Below, piece after piece: positions 26,163 to 35,352 of a stretch of 64,000 nt of DNA. A model generated the notes under the pieces. It had not been told where the DNA came from. It was given only the letters and a program-made list of their open reading frames with translations, and made no database searches. The first letter of the stretch is position 1. Every line of letters begins with the position of its first letter. The translations under genes and the position numbers were made by a program. This stretch comes from Pseudomonas putida NBRC 14164 (GTDB lineage Bacteria; Pseudomonadota; Gammaproteobacteria; Pseudomonadales; Pseudomonadaceae), in assembly GCF_000412675.1 (NCBI RefSeq), contig NC_021505.1, positions 3,652,501-3,716,500 on the forward strand. The letters run 5' to 3'.

Positions 26163-26972
26163 ATGATTCGTGGTTCCACTGAACTGGTTGCCATCGTCGG
26201 TTCGCCCATTGCCCAGGTGAAGTCCCCCGAGAACTTCAACACCTGGTTCGCCAACAACAACTGCAACGTCGCCATGCTGCCCATCGACCTGCACGAAGCC
26301 GAGCTGGGCAGTTTTGCCGACAGCCTGCGCGGCTGGCAGAACCTGCGCGGGTGCGTGGTCACCGTGCCGTACAAACAGGCCCTGGCCAGCCGCCTGGACG
26401 GTTTGAGCGAACGTGCGGCTGCCTTGGGTTCGGTCAATGTAATACGCCGCGAGCGCGACGGGCGCCTGCTGGGTGACAACGTAGACGGCGCCGGCTTCCT
26501 CGGTGCTGCGCGCAAGCACGGCTTTGACCCGGCGGGCAAACGGGCGCTGGTGATCGGTTGCGGCGGTGTTGGCAGCGCCATCAGCTACGCACTGGGCGAG
26601 GCAGGTATCGTCAGCATTACCCTCAGCGACCCCAGCACAGCGCGCATGGGCGCTGTGTGCGAACTGCTCGGCAATGCCTTCCCGGGGCTTTCGGTCAGCA
26701 CGCAGTTAAGTGGGCTGGAAGACTTCGATCTGGTGGCCAACGCCTCCCCGGTCGGCATGGGCACAGGCGCAGAACTGCCGTTGTCCGCTGCCCTGCTGGC
26801 CACGTTGCAGCCAGACACCCTGGTCGCCGACGTGGTCACTTCGCCCGAAATCACCCCGCTGCTGAACCGCGCCCGGCAAGTAGGCTGCGCGATCCAGACC
26901 GGCCCGGAAATGGCCTTCGCCCAACTCGGCCACCTTGGCGCCTTCATGGGCGTGACGCCGCAGGAGATCTGA
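26163..26972 (+). CDS. AroE-like (shikimate dehydrogenase family) oxidoreductase
   Basis: 269 residues from the ATG at 26163, with a near-perfect AAGGAGG site. Family features are VTVPYK with the catalytic Lys (about residue 65), GDNVDG with the catalytic Asp, and the Rossmann motif GCGGVGSA. Two departures matter. The substrate-binding SxS of true AroE is replaced by AQVKSP. An aspartate (LSDPS) stands where NADPH-specific enzymes have the Asn-Arg-Thr set, suggesting NAD+. It is therefore more likely a catabolic SDH homologue than the biosynthetic enzyme. It heads an operon with two flavoproteins and a NIPSNAP protein. Confidence 0.88.
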   Translation: MIRGSTELVAIVGSPIAQVKSPENFNTWFANNNCNVAMLPIDLHEAELGSFADSLRGWQNLRGCVVTVPYKQALASRLDGLSERAAALGSVNVIRRERDGRLLGDNVDGAGFLGAARKHGFDPAGKRALVIGCGGVGSAISYALGEAGIVSITLSDPSTARMGAVCELLGNAFPGLSVSTQLSGLEDFDLVANASPVGMGTGAELPLSAALLATLQPDTLVADVVTSPEITPLLNRARQVGCAIQTGPEMAFAQLGHLGAFMGVTPQEI

Positions 26973-26976
26973 GGCC

Positions 26977-28710
26977 ATGGCGACTCTTGAACACATACAA
27001 CACAGCTTTGACCTGGTGGTATTGGGCAGCGGCGCCGGTGGTTTTGCCGCTGCCGCCACGGCGGCTCGCCGCGGGCTGAAGGTGCTGGTAGTGGAAAAGG
27101 CCGAACGTTTTGGCGGCACCTCGGCGATATCCGGCGGCGCGGTGTGGCTGTATGGCACCGATCAAGCTCGCGCCGCGGGGGCCAAGGATTCACCCGAGGC
27201 CATGCGCACCTACCTCAAACATGTGATCGGCGACGGCTACGACCCAGCCCTCGCGGACGCCTTCATCGAACATGGCCACCAGGCACTGCGTTGGCTGGAA
27301 CAGCACACCGAGCTGCGCTACGCCCTTCGACCGCACTCCCCGGATTATTACCCCGACGCCCCTGGCGCCACCCAGTTTGGTCGGGCGCTGGAAATGGTCG
27401 AGTACGACGGCAAGCACCTCGGCCCACGCTTCAAGGACCTGCAAATGCCACCGCCTGGCATGCTGTTGTTCGGCGGCATGATGGTCAACCGCGTGGATAT
27501 CCAGCATTTCCTCAGCATTCGCCGCTCGCCCAGGTCGTTGTGGCATTGCCTGAAACTGATGGCACGTTACGCACGGGACCGCCTGCAGCACCCGCGTGGC
27601 ACCCGGTTGACTACCGGCAACGCACTGATCGCCCGCCTGGCCACCAGTGCCTTTGCCCATGGCACACAGCTGTGGCTGCGCAGCGAGGCCCTGGAACTGA
27701 TCGTTGAACAGGGCGCGGTCACGGGCGTGGTGGTACAGCACGAGGGGCGCCGTGAACGGGTACTGGCCCGCGGCGGTGTGGTGTGCGCCATGGGCGGGTT
27801 CGCGGCGGGCGCACTCGCCGCTGGCTACCGGCCAGCCCAGCAAACACCGCACCTGACCATGTCACCCGCTGCCAACGACGGCGCTGCCCTGCGCCTTGGC
27901 CGGGCTGTTTCGGCAGCGCAGGGCGAGGGCCTGGCGGCCAACTTCTTCTGGGCGCCGGTTTCCGAACTGCGCCACGCCAGTGGCGAGCGTGAGCGCTTCC
28001 CGCATCTGGTTACAGACCGCGCCAAACCCGGCGTGATCGCGGTGAACCCGGCCGGGCGGCGCTTTGTGAACGAATCCGACTCCTACCACCACTTCGTGCA
28101 GACCATGTTCGCCAACGGCCTTTCCAGCTGCTGGCTGGTCTGCGACGCCGAGGCCATGAACCGCTATGGCCTGGGCCTGGCGCGGCCAAAGCCGGTGAAC
28201 AACCAGGCGCTGATCGACGCCGGTTACCTGTATCAGGCGGCAACACCGCAAGCCTTGGCCAAGGCCATCGGAGTCGACCCGCAGGTATTCGTGCACACCC
28301 TGGAGCAATTCAACGCCGACGCCTGCAACGGCATCGACCGCGCGTTCGGCAAAGGCGGCAACAGCTACAACCGCTACATGGGCGACCCGCAGCACACCCC
28401 CAACCCATGCCTGGCGCCGCTTGCCAGCGGGCCGTACTACGCCATCCGTATCCACACCGGCGACCTCGGTTCGGCCTGCGGCCTGGTGACCGACGCCCAG
28501 GCCAACGTGCTGAACCGCGACGGCCAGCCAATTGCCGGGCTTTATGCGGTCGGCAACGACATGAACTCACTGATGAAAGGCACCTACCCCGGCCCCGGCA
28601 TCACCCTGGGCCCCGCCCTCACCTTCGGCTGGCTCGCTGCCAACCACATCACCGCGCGCCTGCAGGCGCCGGCCACCCAAACGGAGACCCCGGCATGTAC
28701 TACGAACTGA
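26977..28710 (+). CDS. KstD/fumarate-reductase-type FAD dehydrogenase (first of three)
   Basis: 577 residues. The N-terminal FAD site LGSGAGGFAAAATAARRG with EKAERFGGTSAISGG, and the C-terminal SLMKGTYPGPGITLGPALTFG, place it with 3-ketosteroid delta-1-dehydrogenases and flavocytochrome-c-type fumarate reductases. These enzymes introduce or reduce a carbon-carbon double bond next to a carbonyl. It follows the AroE-like gene by four bases. The two other members of this family in the window are more like each other than like this one. I infer that it desaturates the ring ketone made by the AroE-like enzyme, but nothing proves the substrate. Confidence 0.85.
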   Translation: MATLEHIQHSFDLVVLGSGAGGFAAAATAARRGLKVLVVEKAERFGGTSAISGGAVWLYGTDQARAAGAKDSPEAMRTYLKHVIGDGYDPALADAFIEHGHQALRWLEQHTELRYALRPHSPDYYPDAPGATQFGRALEMVEYDGKHLGPRFKDLQMPPPGMLLFGGMMVNRVDIQHFLSIRRSPRSLWHCLKLMARYARDRLQHPRGTRLTTGNALIARLATSAFAHGTQLWLRSEALELIVEQGAVTGVVVQHEGRRERVLARGGVVCAMGGFAAGALAAGYRPAQQTPHLTMSPAANDGAALRLGRAVSAAQGEGLAANFFWAPVSELRHASGERERFPHLVTDRAKPGVIAVNPAGRRFVNESDSYHHFVQTMFANGLSSCWLVCDAEAMNRYGLGLARPKPVNNQALIDAGYLYQAATPQALAKAIGVDPQVFVHTLEQFNADACNGIDRAFGKGGNSYNRYMGDPQHTPNPCLAPLASGPYYAIRIHTGDLGSACGLVTDAQANVLNRDGQPIAGLYAVGNDMNSLMKGTYPGPGITLGPALTFGWLAANHITARLQAPATQTETPACTTN

Positions 28711-29015
28711 GAACCTACACCCTCGACCCACTGAAAATGGCCGACTGGCTGGCCCTGTACCAAAGCCATGCGCTGGAAGTGCAAAGCGAGCACCTGGGTA
28801 ACCTGGTGGGCTTTTTCACCAGCGAGTTCGGCGACGTCAACCAGGTGGTGCACATCTGGGGCTATGCCAGCCTCGACGAGCGCATCGCTCGCCGCGCCGC
28901 GATGGCAGCCGACCCGCGCTGGGCGGAATTCTCCCGGCGCAACCGCGAACTGGCGGCAGTAGTACGCCTGCAATCGCGGCTGATGCGGCCCACCGGATTT
29001 TCGCCGCTGCAGTAA
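28695..29015 (+). CDS. NIPSNAP-family protein
   Basis: 106 residues beginning MYYELRTYTLDPLKMADWLALYQ, the typical NIPSNAP opening, and continuing as a ferredoxin-like alpha/beta barrel domain. NIPSNAP proteins are small dimeric proteins often found in catabolic operons, with no settled activity; some act on unstable intermediates. The start lies 16 bases inside the upstream flavoprotein gene, and the next flavoprotein starts 42 bases after it, so it belongs to this operon. Confidence 0.85.
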   Translation: MYYELRTYTLDPLKMADWLALYQSHALEVQSEHLGNLVGFFTSEFGDVNQVVHIWGYASLDERIARRAAMAADPRWAEFSRRNRELAAVVRLQSRLMRPTGFSPLQ

Positions 29016-29057
29016 ACCGTAAGCCATCTCCTGCCAACGCCTGAGCGGAACCCTTGC

Positions 29058-30740
29058 ATGCAACCCCTCGAATGCGACGTACTCGTTATCGGTTCCGGTG
29101 CCTCTGGCCTGGCGGCCGCCGTTACCGCCGCGCATCACGGCCTGCACGTGATCGTTGCGGAAAAAGCCCGCCAGCTGGGCGGCACCAGCGCCTGGTCGGG
29201 GGGCTGGCTGTGGGTTCCGCGCAACCCGCTGGCCGTTGCCGAAGGCATCGTCGAAAACGACGATGCCCCAGAACGCTACCTGCGTGCGCAAACCCATACG
29301 CACGAGCTGGACCCACGCCAGCGTGCGTTCCTGCGCTACGGCCCCGAAATGGTGGCGTTTTTCCAACAGCACACCGCTGTACAGTTTCAATCCGGTAGCC
29401 GCATGCCTGACATGCGCGAAGGTGACGGCAGCGCAAACGGCGGCCGTTCGCTGTGCGCATTGCCCTACGACGGCCGCCTGCTCGGGCCTTGGCTGCACAA
29501 GCTGCGCCCGCCGCTGGACATCGTCAGCCTGGCCGGCATGGGCATTGCCGGCGGCGCCGACATGGCCGCCTTTTTCAATGCCACACACTCGCCCAAGGCA
29601 GCGTTGCATGTAGGTAAACGCCTGCTGCGCCACGGGCGCGACCTGCTGCTGCACCGACGCGGCCAGCAACTGGTCAACGGCAACGCACTGGTGGCACGCC
29701 TGCTGCGCAGCGCCCTGGACCTGGGTGTGACGCTGCTGACCGACAAGCCGGCCAGCCGCCTGTTGGGGGAAGGCCGGGTCAGCGGCGCGCTGTTTGCCGA
29801 TGGCCAGGCGATTCAAGCACGCCGGGGTGTGGTGCTGGCCTGTGGCGGCTTCCCGCACGACCGCAAGCGCATCGCTCAATTGATGGCGCATGCGCCGGAT
29901 GGCACCCGGCATTACTCTGCAGCGCCCAAAGAAAACAGCGGCGACGGCCTGCGCCTGGGTGAACAGGCCGGTGGCCTGGTAAGTACCAAGCTGGCGCAAT
30001 CCGGTGCCTGGGCACCGGTTTCGCGGGTACCACGCAAAGATGGTACCTTCGGCCATTTCCCGCACCTGATCGACCGCGCCAAACCCGGCTTCATCGCCGT
30101 GCGCCGCGATGGCCGGCGCTTCGTCAACGAAGCCGATTGCTACCATGACTTCATGAACGCACTGTTCGCTGCCACGCCGCAAGGCGAGCCACCTGAGGCC
30201 TGGCTGATCTGCGACCACCCCGCGCAACGCCGCTACGGCATCGGCTGGGCCAAGCCGTTTCCCTTCCCCACCCGCTTTTACCAACGCTGTGGCTACCTGC
30301 ACAGCGGCGCTACGCTGGCACAGTTGGCGAAGTGCTGCGGGATCGATGCCGCGCAGTTGCAACGCACTGTGGACGGTTTCAACCACGCTGCGGCACAGGG
30401 TGAAGACCCGACCTTCCAGCGCGGCGCATCGGCCTACAACAGGGCCCAGGGTGACCCGCAGCAGGCACCCAACCCGTCGCTTCGGCCGTTGCTGGAGGGG
30501 CCGTTTTATGCGGTTAAACTGCTGCCAGGCAGCCTTGGCACCTTCGCTGGCCTGGGCACCGACGCCTCGGCCCGGGTGCTGGACCACGCGGGGCAGCCGA
30601 TACCCGGGCTGTTTGCGGTGGGTAACGACATGCACAGCGTGATGGGCGGGTATTACCCGAGTGGTGGTATTACCCTTGGCCCGGGGATGACCTTTGGGTA
30701 TCTGGCCGGTAAAGCGTTAAGTGGCCTGCGTTCACAGTGA
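29058..30740 (+). CDS. KstD/fumarate-reductase-type FAD dehydrogenase (second of three)
   Basis: 560 residues with the FAD motif VIGSGASGLAAAVTAAHHG and EKARQLGGTSAWSGGWLWVPRN, and the C-terminal block YYPSGGITLGPGMTFGYLAG. It is closely similar along its whole length to the flavoprotein at 40620-42332 (same LVNGNALVARL, GTFAGL and PIPGLFAVG segments), so the two are paralogues on either side of the type VI debris. Its stop is 20 bases from the end of the tssM remnant on the other strand. Probable role: desaturation of an alicyclic ketone; substrate unknown. Confidence 0.85.
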   Translation: MQPLECDVLVIGSGASGLAAAVTAAHHGLHVIVAEKARQLGGTSAWSGGWLWVPRNPLAVAEGIVENDDAPERYLRAQTHTHELDPRQRAFLRYGPEMVAFFQQHTAVQFQSGSRMPDMREGDGSANGGRSLCALPYDGRLLGPWLHKLRPPLDIVSLAGMGIAGGADMAAFFNATHSPKAALHVGKRLLRHGRDLLLHRRGQQLVNGNALVARLLRSALDLGVTLLTDKPASRLLGEGRVSGALFADGQAIQARRGVVLACGGFPHDRKRIAQLMAHAPDGTRHYSAAPKENSGDGLRLGEQAGGLVSTKLAQSGAWAPVSRVPRKDGTFGHFPHLIDRAKPGFIAVRRDGRRFVNEADCYHDFMNALFAATPQGEPPEAWLICDHPAQRRYGIGWAKPFPFPTRFYQRCGYLHSGATLAQLAKCCGIDAAQLQRTVDGFNHAAAQGEDPTFQRGASAYNRAQGDPQQAPNPSLRPLLEGPFYAVKLLPGSLGTFAGLGTDASARVLDHAGQPIPGLFAVGNDMHSVMGGYYPSGGITLGPGMTFGYLAGKALSGLRSQ

Positions 30741-30759
30741 ACACCGCAAGGGCTGATTT

Positions 30760-33125
30760 TCATAAAGGCTGCCCATGCGCCTGCTCTACCTGAGCCACCT
30801 TGGGCGGCTGTTGCAACAACCCTCGCGGCAACCGGAAGCTTTTGAACGGTTGCTGGGTGATGGGATTGAAGGCTTTTTCAGCATTCAGTCGATAGCGCAT
30901 CACGCCATCACCGGTCCGGAAGCTCAGGTCTACGCTGGTTGGCGTCCGCCCATTGAGTGAGCCGCGGCTGAGCAAGCGGAACATCGACCATGGCCCGCGG
31001 TACTCCAGGCTGCTGCTGTTACCGTTCTGCCTCAGCAAGGTAAGGTTGCTGCGCACCTGCTGCCCCAAAGTATTGGGCCAGACGATCCCGGTGATCTGAC
31101 TTGGCCCATGGGTGTAGGAAATCAGCTGACCATCGAGGTCCAGCAGACTGGTGCGCTGGTTAGCGCTGAGCCCCAACGGCTCGATGCTGAACTGCACACT
31201 CAACTTGCCGCGCTGGTCAAAGAAGGTTTCGCGGATGCGATCCGCCAGCTCGAGTTGCTCGATCACGTCGGCGCGAATCAAGGATTGCCCGTGCTGAGCA
31301 GACTGCAAGGCCTCAAGGTTCTCCTTCAGGAAGACCTCCAGGTACTGATCATGAAACTGCTGCAGCCTCCCTTTCGGCCCGAAGAACGCCTCGAAGTCAT
31401 CCAGTGAAGCATCGGGTGCCTTCACCATAAAGGGGTAGCGGCCTGCCAGACGTTGCTGGAAGAAACTGTACACTTCAGCATCCCAACGCCGCTCCAGTTC
31501 GCGCAGTGCTTCAACGTTCAGCACCTGGGCGGTCTGGTCGGCGAGCTTTCGGACCTGGTGGTTGATGGGCTCCGGCAAGCCTGTGGCAATACGTTGAAGG
31601 GTGCCTATCGGGTCATGCCCGGTCATCGCAAAGCGCTGATGCACAGCTTGCAGTGCGGCCTTGCCGCGGTCCGGGCTGTCCTGTACGGCCTTGGCGTAGT
31701 CCAGCAGGGCCGCAACAGCGCCAAGGGTTTCATCGTAGTAGCTCGGCTTTTCTCCTGTCGCCTGCAGCATCGCGCCCAAGCCTGCAAACGCCCGCTGGAT
31801 GGCCAACGCTTGCTGTTGCTCGTGTTTGCCCGTTGCTGAGGGCAGCGTATTCAGTTCACCCGTTACTTCAACACCAGCCGGTGAAGCGAGTGAGGTGTTA
31901 TCCCTGACCGTATCCAGCAGCCGCTGTAAAGGTGCTGCTGGGCCGGTCAACTGCTGCAGGACCGTGACACCATGGTCCAGATCACGGAAGTCGGCGACGG
32001 TGAATGCATTCAAGGCGCGTCGCCAGCTGTCAATGTAATCGGCGCTGTAGAGGTTATGCAGCCGTTCGGTCAACGCATTGCGGTCGACGTCCGAATAGTC
32101 GAGTTGGCTGCGCTCGCCCAAGGCCCACTGATCGACCATCGCCATTTCAGCGAACCGCTGGCTGCGCGGCTCGAAGTATTCCCTGAAGCCTTTGGCGGTA
32201 AGCATGGCGGCCAGCAGTACCTCCTTCTCCCCTTGACTGGCCCCGGAAGACGGCTGGTACACCACATCGAACGCAGGCCCTACCTGGTGGCGCAGGTCCA
32301 GACCGCTGTGCAACTGCTCTTGCGCCTGTTGCTTCAGCACTGCATAGACCCGCTGTGGCAACGGCAATTTGCGCAACGCCTGCTGCACTTCGCTGACACG
32401 CTGACGGTACTGCGGCAAATCCGTGTCTGCATAGGCCAAGGCGTACTTCAAATGCTGCATGAGGTCACGCTGCAGTTGCCCTTGCCCAGGAAATGCCCGT
32501 TGCCAATGACGGGCCATCCAGTCCTCGACCCATTCGGGCCGGCGGCTGTCGCGATCCTCGATCATCCGGTAAACCCTGAGCGCGGCCATTTGCTGCTCGC
32601 TGCCAGAGGGCGCTGCGTTCATGGCATCGATCACACCACTGGCCAACGCCGGCAAGAAACGCCTGGACAACAAGCTCAGGTACGCCTCATCAACCAGGGG
32701 GCCAATGTTGCGCCCTTGATACAGACCAAAATCGGCAACACCCAGCCACGCCGCGCGATAGTCGCCAAACACCGCCACCGCATCGCGAATCTGGTCCAGT
32801 GGCTCCAGCAGGTTGCGCCCGGTCGGATCAAGCCGCAGATCGACTTCGTGACGGCTGTACTCCTGGCTTTTGGCGAACACACTGGCAGCCTTGGAGCTAT
32901 TGATATCGAAGTAGCGCTGCCAGCTGGCGATGGCGATACTGAACGCCAGGAGGCCTACGCCAGAACCAATCCACAGCAATTGGCGCTTGCTGCGCGCTAC
33001 CCGGACGTTGTCGCCCGCCAGGCCGGCCTCCTGGTAGATAACCCGCCTGAATGCTTGCTGGATGAAGTAGACCAACGCCTTGCCCTGCGCCTTGCCCTCA
33101 CGCAGGGGAAGTTTCGTCTTGTAGG
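30760..33125 (-). pseudogene. tssM: 3' remnant of tssM (type VI secretion IcmF)
   Basis: About 770 residues of the C-terminal part of TssM, the large inner-membrane component of type VI secretion. Recognisable parts are the single helix at about 30-50 (LLWIGSGVGLLAFSIAIASW), the periplasmic IcmF-related region, and the C-terminal beta domain (FSIEPLGLSANQRTSLLDLDG, LSFRTGDGVMRYRL). Full-length TssM has about 1100-1200 residues. The first two membrane helices and the cytoplasmic GTPase-like domain are gone. Homology stops between about 33105 and 33140, where the sequence becomes tssG in a different frame. A nominal TTG start exists at 33075, but the gene cannot give a working TssM. Confidence 0.88.
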
Positions 33126-33464
33126 GCTGCCCTGCGCATGTTCATAGGCCACCTGTTCCAGGTAGTAGGTGGGCAATGGCGAATCGGTGCCGTGCAAGCC
33201 CAGAAACGTGGCAACGACGCGGTAGCGTTCTTGCTCAGCGGGTATCCTCTGGGCTTTGTACACGTCTGACACCGGGAAGCTCAGCCGTGGGTCGCAGGCC
33301 AGGCGCACCCGCCGCCGGGTGACTTCGTCCGGCCAACGTGGTTCGAGGTCATCGCCATGCAGCCCGTGCAGCCGCTCCAGCAACTGGAAGAAGTTGTACT
33401 GATGCGCCTCCGAGAGCAGCTTGTCGGCTAGATCAGCGGTTGCTTGCCGGTCTGTATTGGCCAT
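33126..33464 (-). pseudogene. tssG: 5' remnant of tssG
   Basis: The first 110 or so residues match TssG (ImpH/VasB), a baseplate wedge protein: HQYNFFQLLERLHGL, PRLSFPVSDV, and VVATFLGLHGTDSPLPTYYLEQV. After about position 33130 the frame runs into tssM sequence out of frame and ends at 32997. About two thirds of TssG is missing. The start (ATG at 33464) overlaps the tssF stop by 37 bases, the arrangement usual in intact type VI clusters, so this junction is original and only the downstream one is a scar. Confidence 0.85.
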
Positions 33465-33600
33465 GTGTAGTGCTCGTTATTGGTGGTGTTGATCACTTCC
33501 AGCTGATGGAAGGAGTTGATGCTGGCGTACAGGGCGAAGAAGTGGGCGAGCACGCAGCTGAACAGGTACAAGTCGCCCTCGCAGAGGAAGGCGGGCTGCA
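33428..33600 (-). pseudogene. tssF: 3' remnant of tssF
   Basis: The last 55 or so codons of TssF survive: LYLFSCVLAHFFALYASINSF and the following QLEV segment, the standard C-terminal end of this baseplate protein, followed by a short tail ending at 33428. Upstream (above about 33600) the frame continues, but only as the complement of tssA sequence. The 5' nine-tenths of the gene is therefore lost, joined head-to-head to tssA. Confidence 0.8.
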
Positions 33601-33990
33601 GCACGCCTCGATCGACTGGGTCTACATCGAAGAAGCGTCCCGTCAGTACCTGAGCCAGCAATGCAAGCATTTGCGAATTGTTGCGCACCTGAGTGCCGCA
33701 TGGCTGCGTAGCGGCTGCTGGGAGCGTTGGGGATTCAGCCTGGCGCTGTTGGCCGGCATGATCGAGTGCTACTGGGAACCTGCTCACCCCAAGCCGGGGC
33801 CGAAAGGCTTTCTGGGCAAGCGCAAGCTGGTTGGCCTGGTAGTCAGCCGCTTGGTCGAGGCGCTACCGCGTCTTGACCGTTTCACCTTTAGTCCTACTCA
33901 TGCAGCGGCGGCGCAGGCGGCGTTCAATCACCTGCAGCAACAGGGCGCGGCACAGCTGGAGGCAGCTGCTCTCGACGAATTCGGCCGGCT
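33601..33990 (+). pseudogene. tssA: N-terminal fragment of tssA
   Basis: About 130 residues match the ImpA_N domain of TssA, the cap protein of the type VI sheath: IDWVYIEEASRQYLSQQ, HLRIVAHLSAAWLRSG, ECYWEPAHPKPGPKGFLGKR and the following [18 protein letters not shown]. The start codon is missing, because the fragment begins directly at the tssF scar. It breaks off at about 33990 with a change of frame. TssA proteins usually have 350-500 residues. It is not translatable as such from a normal start. Confidence 0.8.
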
Positions 33991-34382
33991 CTTTGTTCGG
34001 CGCCAGCGACAACGTCATCGAAGGATTGGCGGGTCGCTTCCCGGCCATGGCCGACATCACCGACCTTACCGCCCAGGCGGTCAATACCGTAGCGCTCAAG
34101 CGCCTGCGTGGCCAGACGCGGTGGGCTGCCAGTCATGGCCTGCGTCAGCAGGTGCTGTTGGCGGCACGGGAGGCGAATGCCGAGAAGGCGTTGGGGCTGT
34201 TGGCAGCGCGCTATCGAATCACCGAACAGACCATCACGGACAATCCATTTAGCCAGGAGGCACAGAAGTATTTGAAGAGCGGTATGGCGCAGGTTGAGGA
34301 AATGAAACAACTGCGCATCTCGGGTAGCCGGACAATATCGATAGAACTGACCACCACTGCGCGAGTGAATGCGAGGGCGTAA
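33991..34382 (+). pseudogene. Unrecognised gene fragment joined to tssA
   Basis: About 125 codons in the frame after the tssA break read like a real, mostly helical protein ([53 protein letters not shown]) with Pseudomonas-like codon use, ending at 34382. I do not recognise the family. It has no start of its own, so it appears to be the 3' end of another gene fused by deletion to tssA. The last 60 bases are on the AT-rich side and may already belong to the neighbouring minus-strand gene. Confidence 0.45.
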
Positions 34383-34828
34383 CCGGTGCTGAATGATGAA
34401 CCGCCGTATTCGGTGCGCTTGAAAATACCACCTCCGGTGTTGCTCCACTCAAAGACTAATACCTTGCTCAAGCGTCGGTAGTAGATTTTTTGAGTTGAGC
34501 GATTGAGGCAGAAACTTGATAAGTGTTTAATGAAATATATTCGGTAAATTAGAAATGGAAGGAAAATGAAAGGGCCTGTTGCCGTTCCAATGAGCAAGAT
34601 TGGGCTGAAAGTGTATGGTTCCCAAGCTTCGTTGGATAGCAAATCAGGGTAGAGGAAAATTATCAATACTATTATCAATGCGCAGTACAGTTTTCCCATG
34701 AATACGGAATCTGTCACCCATGGGTTTCGCAGGCATAAAGTGTCTCCGGATAAGCTTAGAAGCTGTCCGCCAATGGCCGGCTTAGTTCGGGAGTCTGAGG
34801 TTGGGCTAAATATCCAGGTGGTTGTCAT
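34211..34828 (-). pseudogene. AT-rich membrane protein, possibly DUF6708-like, 3' end lost
   Basis: 205 codons are open. Residues up to about 145 look genuine: two hydrophobic helices (about 42-60 and 75-97) followed by a soluble part with FCLNRSTQKIYYRRLSKVLVFEW and STGYALAF. This reminds me of the DUF6708 proteins found beside type VI toxin genes. Below about 34385 the frame is only the complement of the unrecognised plus-strand fragment, so the natural C-terminus is lost. Base composition is clearly more AT-rich than in the neighbours, a sign of foreign origin. It starts two bases after the stop of the small gene upstream. Confidence 0.5.
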
Positions 34829-34830
34829 GA

Positions 34831-35028
34831 TCAGCGCTCCAGACGAAAGATTGTATGGGTCTCATTGTCTTTGTCTAACCCTTGATTGGCGCTGTAAGCG
34901 AGATGCAGTGAGATGTTATTTTGGTTGGCTAGCGTGTTCTCGAAAGACATAACTAGGCCAGCACCTACAGAGATGCGTGCGCTGCAGGCAGGGCCGGAGG
35001 TGGCATTGCTGACGGAGGCGTTAGTCAT
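34831..35028 (-). CDS. Small AT-rich gene of unknown function (65 aa)
   Basis: 65 residues from an ATG at 35028, following an AAAGGAAG ribosome site. The product is polar (MTNASVSNATSGPACSARI..., then AGLVMSFENTLANQNNIS), has no membrane helix or known motif, and lies directly upstream of and coupled to the membrane-protein gene at 34828. The pairing with a type VI-associated membrane protein suggests a piece of an effector/immunity cassette, but the family is not recognised and the gene could also be a remnant. Confidence 0.4.
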   Translation of the reverse strand: MTNASVSNATSGPACSARISVGAGLVMSFENTLANQNNISLHLAYSANQGLDKDNETHTIFRLER

Positions 35029-35103
35029 GCGCGCTTCCTTTTGCCCGAATACACGCCAGCACCCAAACGAGATCATTCCCCTAACTCTAAACCTGTCAGT
35101 CAC

Positions 35104-35132
35104 GTGATTAGGCCGTCTTTCGGCCCAATCAC
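35104..35132. other. Hairpin in the 325-base gap before the mvaT-like gene
   Basis: GTGATTAGGCCG and CGGCCCAATCAC pair with one mismatch around TCTTT. No T-run follows on either strand. The rest of 35029-35352 is AT-rich promoter-like DNA without a gene that I can support. Confidence 0.45.
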
Positions 35133-35352
35133 CCAACAAGCGCTCACAGGCAGTTTAACCAACGGTAATTCCCTGATACCAATAGTTCCTCCGGCGTCAG
35201 AATATCCTTACACAAAGCTCATAAAACTAAACAACTCCACGAATCACAAAGCCATGGTGGTTAACCAAGAAAAATCCTTCAAATTATTTCGCCGCTTGCA
35301 TTTCCGTTCGGCAACCCTTAACACTAACCCCATCAGTCGATGGAGATTAACC

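Noticed and set aside
28584..30635. 683-codon open frame on the minus strand
   Set aside because: It is the complement of the NIPSNAP and second flavoprotein genes, and its translation has no protein-like pattern.
35104..35132. Hairpin before the mvaT-like gene as a riboswitch
   Set aside because: It is a single short stem without any known aptamer features, and it lies about 220 bases from the start codon.
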